The position numbers and the translations under genes were made by a program. The notes below the pieces were generated by a model that was given only the letters and a program-made list of their open reading frames with translations, made no database searches and had not been told where the DNA came from. Shown piece after piece: positions 60,200 to 64,000 of a stretch of 64,000 nt of DNA. Position 1 is the first letter of the stretch, and every line of letters starts with the position of its first letter. Origin of the DNA: Antilocapra americana (lineage: Eukaryota; Chordata; Mammalia; Artiodactyla; Antilocapridae); NCBI GenBank assembly GCA_007570785.1, contig ML662442.1, positions 58,138,518 through 58,202,517 of the forward strand. The letters run 5' to 3'.

Positions 60200-62569
60200 A
60201 CATGCTGTTGTTGTATAAATTCATTATTTATTTTATACCATAATTTGATTTTTCTGTTCCATGCTAAAAAGCCCACTATCCCATAATTACTTTTAGCATA
60301 CAGTACCTGGAATATAAAAAAAATTAACTCAATGTTGGCAAATCTCCCTCCCTGACATGTAGGAGAACAATTACAGATACATCTAGTGGTTAATTTTCTT
60401 AAGCTAATGAGCAAAAGAAAAGCCCCAATACATTGGCACTTTCCCTTAACAGGCTCATCGCAACATTCATCAGAAATAAACCTATTTGCTGCTGTACTAG
60501 AGCAGTTTGCCAAATGCATACCTTTAAGAGTTAGGTCAATTTCTAAGAAAACTATACAGAAACATTCAGTTGTTGACAAAAATTTAATATTAAAATTACT
60601 CAAAGTTAAGTTATTATTAATTTAGAAAAAAAACATGTATTAATCACCCATAAGAACAATTTTTATTTTAATAAATAACAGTGGGCTTACCAAAGGGTAG
60701 AGATTTTAATGTGTCAAGTTTTATGCATATTGGTAATAAACCTTAAGGAGGTGAAACCAACTATTTCATATACCCCATTCGGCCCTAAAAATAAAACTAT
60801 AATACTTTAATAATAAAACTTAAAAAAATATTTCCCAAAAGAAAATAATTCACTCCTTGACCATGCTTATTTATTCAGAGTACCAGCAATTTCAGTTAAT
60901 ATTAAGTGCTTCATTTTTCCTGCAAGTCTGATGTTGCAAAGGGAATATACACATTTTCATATCACAATATCATTAATATCTCAGGCAAATAATATTGTGA
61001 ATGTAACTGGTTTATAACAAACAAAGTCAAAAATCAATGCTACTATTCATGGCAAACAGAAACAAAAGTAAATTTGAGAGGATGTTCTCTTGTTTCCAGT
61101 ACTGATTTTAGTTGGACTTCAAAGGAAGGTTCATAAACTCTCCTGAAATAACCTCTATCTCTGGCTGTAAATCCACAGTATAAATATGGTGAATAAAGCT
61201 AAACTATAAGAGCTAACTATATACTGAATAATCAAAATAATCAATTATAACAACTAATACTGCTCTGGAAGACCAATCTAATGAAAAAAGTATCATTAGA
61301 TATGGCAGGAAAATACAGACAAATCTGTACACTCTAACATCTATAAACAGTAAAATCAAAACATCCAACTTCCTTATAGAAAGTGTTTTATCTATGTAAT
61401 TATAAATGTTTTAAGGAACTCTTGCATTTTATAAACACAAGATGGGCTCACTTTGATGATACCAATTTTAAGATTTATAAAAATGTTTAAAAAAATCTTT
61501 CCACAAAAGTTTATACAGTTTAAAGCTATACACCAATCTATAAATCTCAGAAAATCGGGTGGGGGAGGGGAACAAAACCTTTGTAAGATCACATGTATAA
61601 AACAAGAAATGAAATGTGATTTTATTTAAGGCAATACTGGGCTACTTCACAAATCACCACCTCAAATATTTACACTGCTCCACACTACTAGTTTCTATCA
61701 CATTCACAAAGTTTTTTTTTTTTTTTTAAATACCAAATGTTTAAAATCTTTGATGTAGGAAATCCTTTATTCACATTTCCATTATATTTCATGGAATCAT
61801 CGTAACTATATCCAATTGAAAGCTTTGAAAAAAAAAAAATTGTAGCTATAGGAAATTGCTAAAGAATCTGCTTTAATTTCACATGTATACCACCCAAAAA
61901 ATCCCGGAAGGTAAATTTACAAAGCAGAGCAAGTTGTTTATATAATATGCCTACTTTGTGAAAAGTAAATTTTTTGGGGGGATCATCTTGTAAATAAATG
62001 TTTTATGTAAAAAAAAAAAATCAATGAACTATGCAGAATTTCTAGTTTTTAGTTCAAAAATCTCTTAATTTAAAACAATAAAAGAACAGTTTTAAAAACT
62101 TGATCACTTGGTTAAAAATTAAAATTCCAAATATAAATGTGTCATTTAATAGTTTAGACTTACACACTGCTGGTGGCAGCAAATGATTTACAATAATAAA
62201 TATATACAAAAAAAGGTATCTACAAACAAAGAGCACTGTTAACACATGAGCAGTGACCTGGTGAGACAAATCAGTCACACAGATGACTCAGTTTAGTTCA
62301 TGAAAAGGGCAACTGGCTGATAGAAATTTGAGGTTTAGCTCATCTATTTACAGTAACTGAAGTGTGGATTCTGTTCCTCAAGTCCCATAGGGATAAAAAA
62401 AAAAGTTTTACATGACAAAATGTCATGTTTTTTTTTTTTCCTTTTTTGGCCAGGTTAATTCACGTCAGCAACAACAAAAAATAACGAAAAAGTTTCACAA
62501 TTTTAGCATGCTTGATGGCTTCCTATTTAAAATAAAACTGTAAATAATGTATTTATAGCACATCAGTTA
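60200..62569 (-). other. ZNF292: ZNF292 3'UTR (inferred)
   Basis: On the minus strand, downstream of the ZNF292 stop, the sequence is AT-rich, free of young SINEs and BovB, and has several AATAAA signals (plus-strand TTTATT at 61766, 61621, 60870, 60662 and 60227). The most distal would end the mRNA near 60.2 kb, about 2.4 kb after the stop. The absence of recent insertions, unlike the neighbouring DNA, fits a transcribed UTR. Which signal is used is unknown. Confidence 0.55.
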
Positions 62570-64000
62570 TCAGTACTGCCCTCTCCCTGTTGCTTTGCCC
62601 ATACTAATGTCTTTTATAACAGACACCTCTGGATCATTTGAATGTACTTCAAGTTTTTTCAGACTGACGGTAGGTTTCATTTCCTGAAGCTGCTTTAAGA
62701 CAAGCTCAGTGCAATCTTTCAGAGTCTTGTCTAAAACAATTTTTACATTATCACTGCACTGAAGCTGTGTTGGATTGGCAAACTGTACAAAAGTTTCACT
62801 TTCTTTACAAGAACATACATGATTTCCACTAGTCACAGCAGTCTTATCGACATTTTTTCTCGAATTTGAATGGGATCCTTTTTTACTCCCACTATTGGGA
62901 TGATCTTTGTCGGTATTTTTCTTCTGTTTCACTGCAGACTCCTCCAGGAATTTGAGGAATGATACCTCAAATCCCATTGGTTTAAATGAGCTCCAGTCAA
63001 AAGATGCAGGGTGCTCCTCAGTGGTTTGAATTGCAACAGCAGTTTCTTCTTCCTTATGTATACTACTTAATTCAACTGCTGGTGCTAGTTCGGCTTTTTC
63101 AACTTTTCTCTTTTTATTTTGGGAGACATTTTTTTCTTTATTAACTCTCTTCAAATTACTTGCTTTTTGTTTTTCTGACTGGCAGGGGTTATCTTCCTTA
63201 AAATCATTACTTACATTTGAAGAGGTCTGAGGCTGGGTCTCCACACTTGTGTTGTCTTCATTTATTAATTTGGTAATAAATAATTCTGTTAGTTCATCCA
63301 CTTCATCTTTTTCATTTTTTACAACTTCCTTCTGTGGAACTACAGCTGTTCTTGCATTATCATTGCTGTCTGATACACCTGTGTCAGAATCCTTCACACC
63401 ATTCTTTTCAACTTCTTGCTCAGAAGTTTCCTTTAATTGTGAGCTGCAACACCGTTTGAAGACAATGAGGAGATTGCGGTGTTGTGATGTAAATGCCTTA
63501 GATAATTTATGGCATTTATAATGTCTGATTATATTGCTTTCACTTGTAACAACCGATGTACACCCCTTTATCATACATGGATACTGGGTGACAAATCTGC
63601 TCGTACACTCAGACAAGGCATCATTTCTAGCCTTTATAGAGTATACATGCTTTCCACGTTTCAGAGAGTAAGGCTTATTTTCTTCAATCTGCACAATCTT
63701 TGCAGTCTTGTTTTCCAAATTATTTTTTTTCTTTCGTTTGGTCTTAGGCGTTTTGACTCCTTCCCTTCCAGATTTGTATTTTGTCCCCCGGTGTTTAGAC
63801 TTTGCCTTTTCTTGGTTTGCTTTGCTTGATACATTTTCCTGACCAGGTGTTAATCTTCGTGGCCGAATGAGATGAGCTTTATGTTTGTCATTATGCTTAT
63901 TAAAAATGTGTCGGAGGAGATTAGACCGGGTTGCATATATTCGGTCACAGCCTTCACAGTCACACTTGAATATGCCATCTTCTTCAGTCTTACTTCCCCT
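62570..64000 (-). CDS. ZNF292: ZNF292, zinc finger protein 292 (C-terminal part)
   Basis: An uninterrupted frame runs in from the right edge (63998-64000 is a whole codon) to the TGA stop at 62570-62572. It gives the last 476 residues of a protein that in human is about 2,700 residues long. The product is a nuclear DNA-binding zinc-finger protein. Two C2H2 fingers are visible. Residues 13-36 of this part (63893-63964) have C-x4-C-x12-H-x4-H with CEGCDRIYATRSNLLRH. Window 63509-63577 has C-x4-C-x12-H-x3-H with CMIKGCTSVVTSESN. Between them is a basic Lys/Arg-rich stretch (TPKTKRKKNN). After them is a long, acidic and Ser/Lys-rich low-complexity region without obvious domains. The end reads GKATGRGQY. 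The whole part lies in one exon, in line with the giant last exon of this gene. An apparent start at 63718 is a TTG codon inside the frame and not a true start. Confidence 0.93.
   Translation of the reverse strand, partial: RGSKTEEDGIFKCDCEGCDRIYATRSNLLRHIFNKHNDKHKAHLIRPRRLTPGQENVSSKANQEKAKSKHRGTKYKSGREGVKTPKTKRKKKNNLENKTAKIVQIEENKPYSLKRGKHVYSIKARNDALSECTSRFVTQYPCMIKGCTSVVTSESNIIRHYKCHKLSKAFTSQHRNLLIVFKRCCSSQLKETSEQEVEKNGVKDSDTGVSDSNDNARTAVVPQKEVVKNEKDEVDELTELFITKLINEDNTSVETQPQTSSNVSNDFKEDNPCQSEKQKASNLKRVNKEKNVSQNKKRKVEKAELAPAVELSSIHKEEETAVAIQTTEEHPASFDWSSFKPMGFEVSFLKFLEESAVKQKKNTDKDHPNSGSKKGSHSNSRKNVDKTAVTSGNHVCSCKESETFVQFANPTQLQCSDNVKIVLDKTLKDCTELVLKQLQEMKPTVSLKKLEVHSNDPEVSVIKDISMGKATGRGQY

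Noticed and set aside
63249..63829. Plus-strand frames opposite ZNF292
   Set aside because: They are mirror frames of a real coding exon. The ZNF292 zinc fingers on the minus strand explain the region.

Overview
This is a piece of nuclear genome from a ruminant, very probably a bovid. The evidence is the dense load of BovB (RTE-type) LINEs, tRNA-derived Bov-tA and BOV-A2 SINEs, older CHR-type SINEs and artiodactyl L1 copies, together with intron-containing vertebrate genes. Nothing bacterial, plasmid or phage-like is present. There are no operons, CRISPR arrays or real tRNA/rRNA genes.

Three protein-coding genes can be supported. (1) SMIM8 (human C6orf162) is on the minus strand. It has two coding exons, 7781-7915 and 6052-6210, which join to a 97-residue single-pass membrane protein. 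A CpG island at about 15.84-16.28 kb carries a good minus-strand splice donor and is the likely promoter and first non-coding exon. (2) GJB7 (connexin 25) is on the plus strand. Its whole coding sequence lies in one exon, 38011-38817, behind a clear splice acceptor. (3) The C-terminal 476 residues of ZNF292 are on the minus strand (62570-64000, running off the right edge), with an AT-rich 3'UTR reaching to about 60.2 kb. The gene order and strands match, in inverted display, my recollection of human 6q15: SMIM8, GJB7 and ZNF292 as neighbours, with GJB7 opposite to the other two.

Layout. 0-5.7 kb: repeats left of SMIM8. 5.7-16.3 kb: SMIM8, whose introns hold a BovB copy (8.3-10.0 kb), an L1 fragment (13.35-14.1 kb) and SINEs. 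16.3-38 kb: a repeat-rich interval with an L1 3' half flanked by target-site duplications (19.75-21.92 kb), a second, tiny L1 3' end with its own duplications (22.26-22.53 kb), and an L1 interrupted by both a retrocopy-like segment and a solo LTR (26.5-28.8 kb). 38-40 kb: GJB7. 40-60 kb: intergenic, with a BovB copy that contains a 400-base assembly gap (41980-42379) and a nested L1/BovB/BOV-A2 stack (55.7-58.3 kb). 60-64 kb: the ZNF292 3' end.

The three genes do not form a pathway. SMIM8 is a small membrane protein of unclear role, GJB7 a gap-junction subunit, and ZNF292 a nuclear zinc-finger protein. I found no undescribed biological system. The observations most worth checking are the long C-terminal tail of GJB7, the nested insertions, and an unusually long duplication flanking one SINE.
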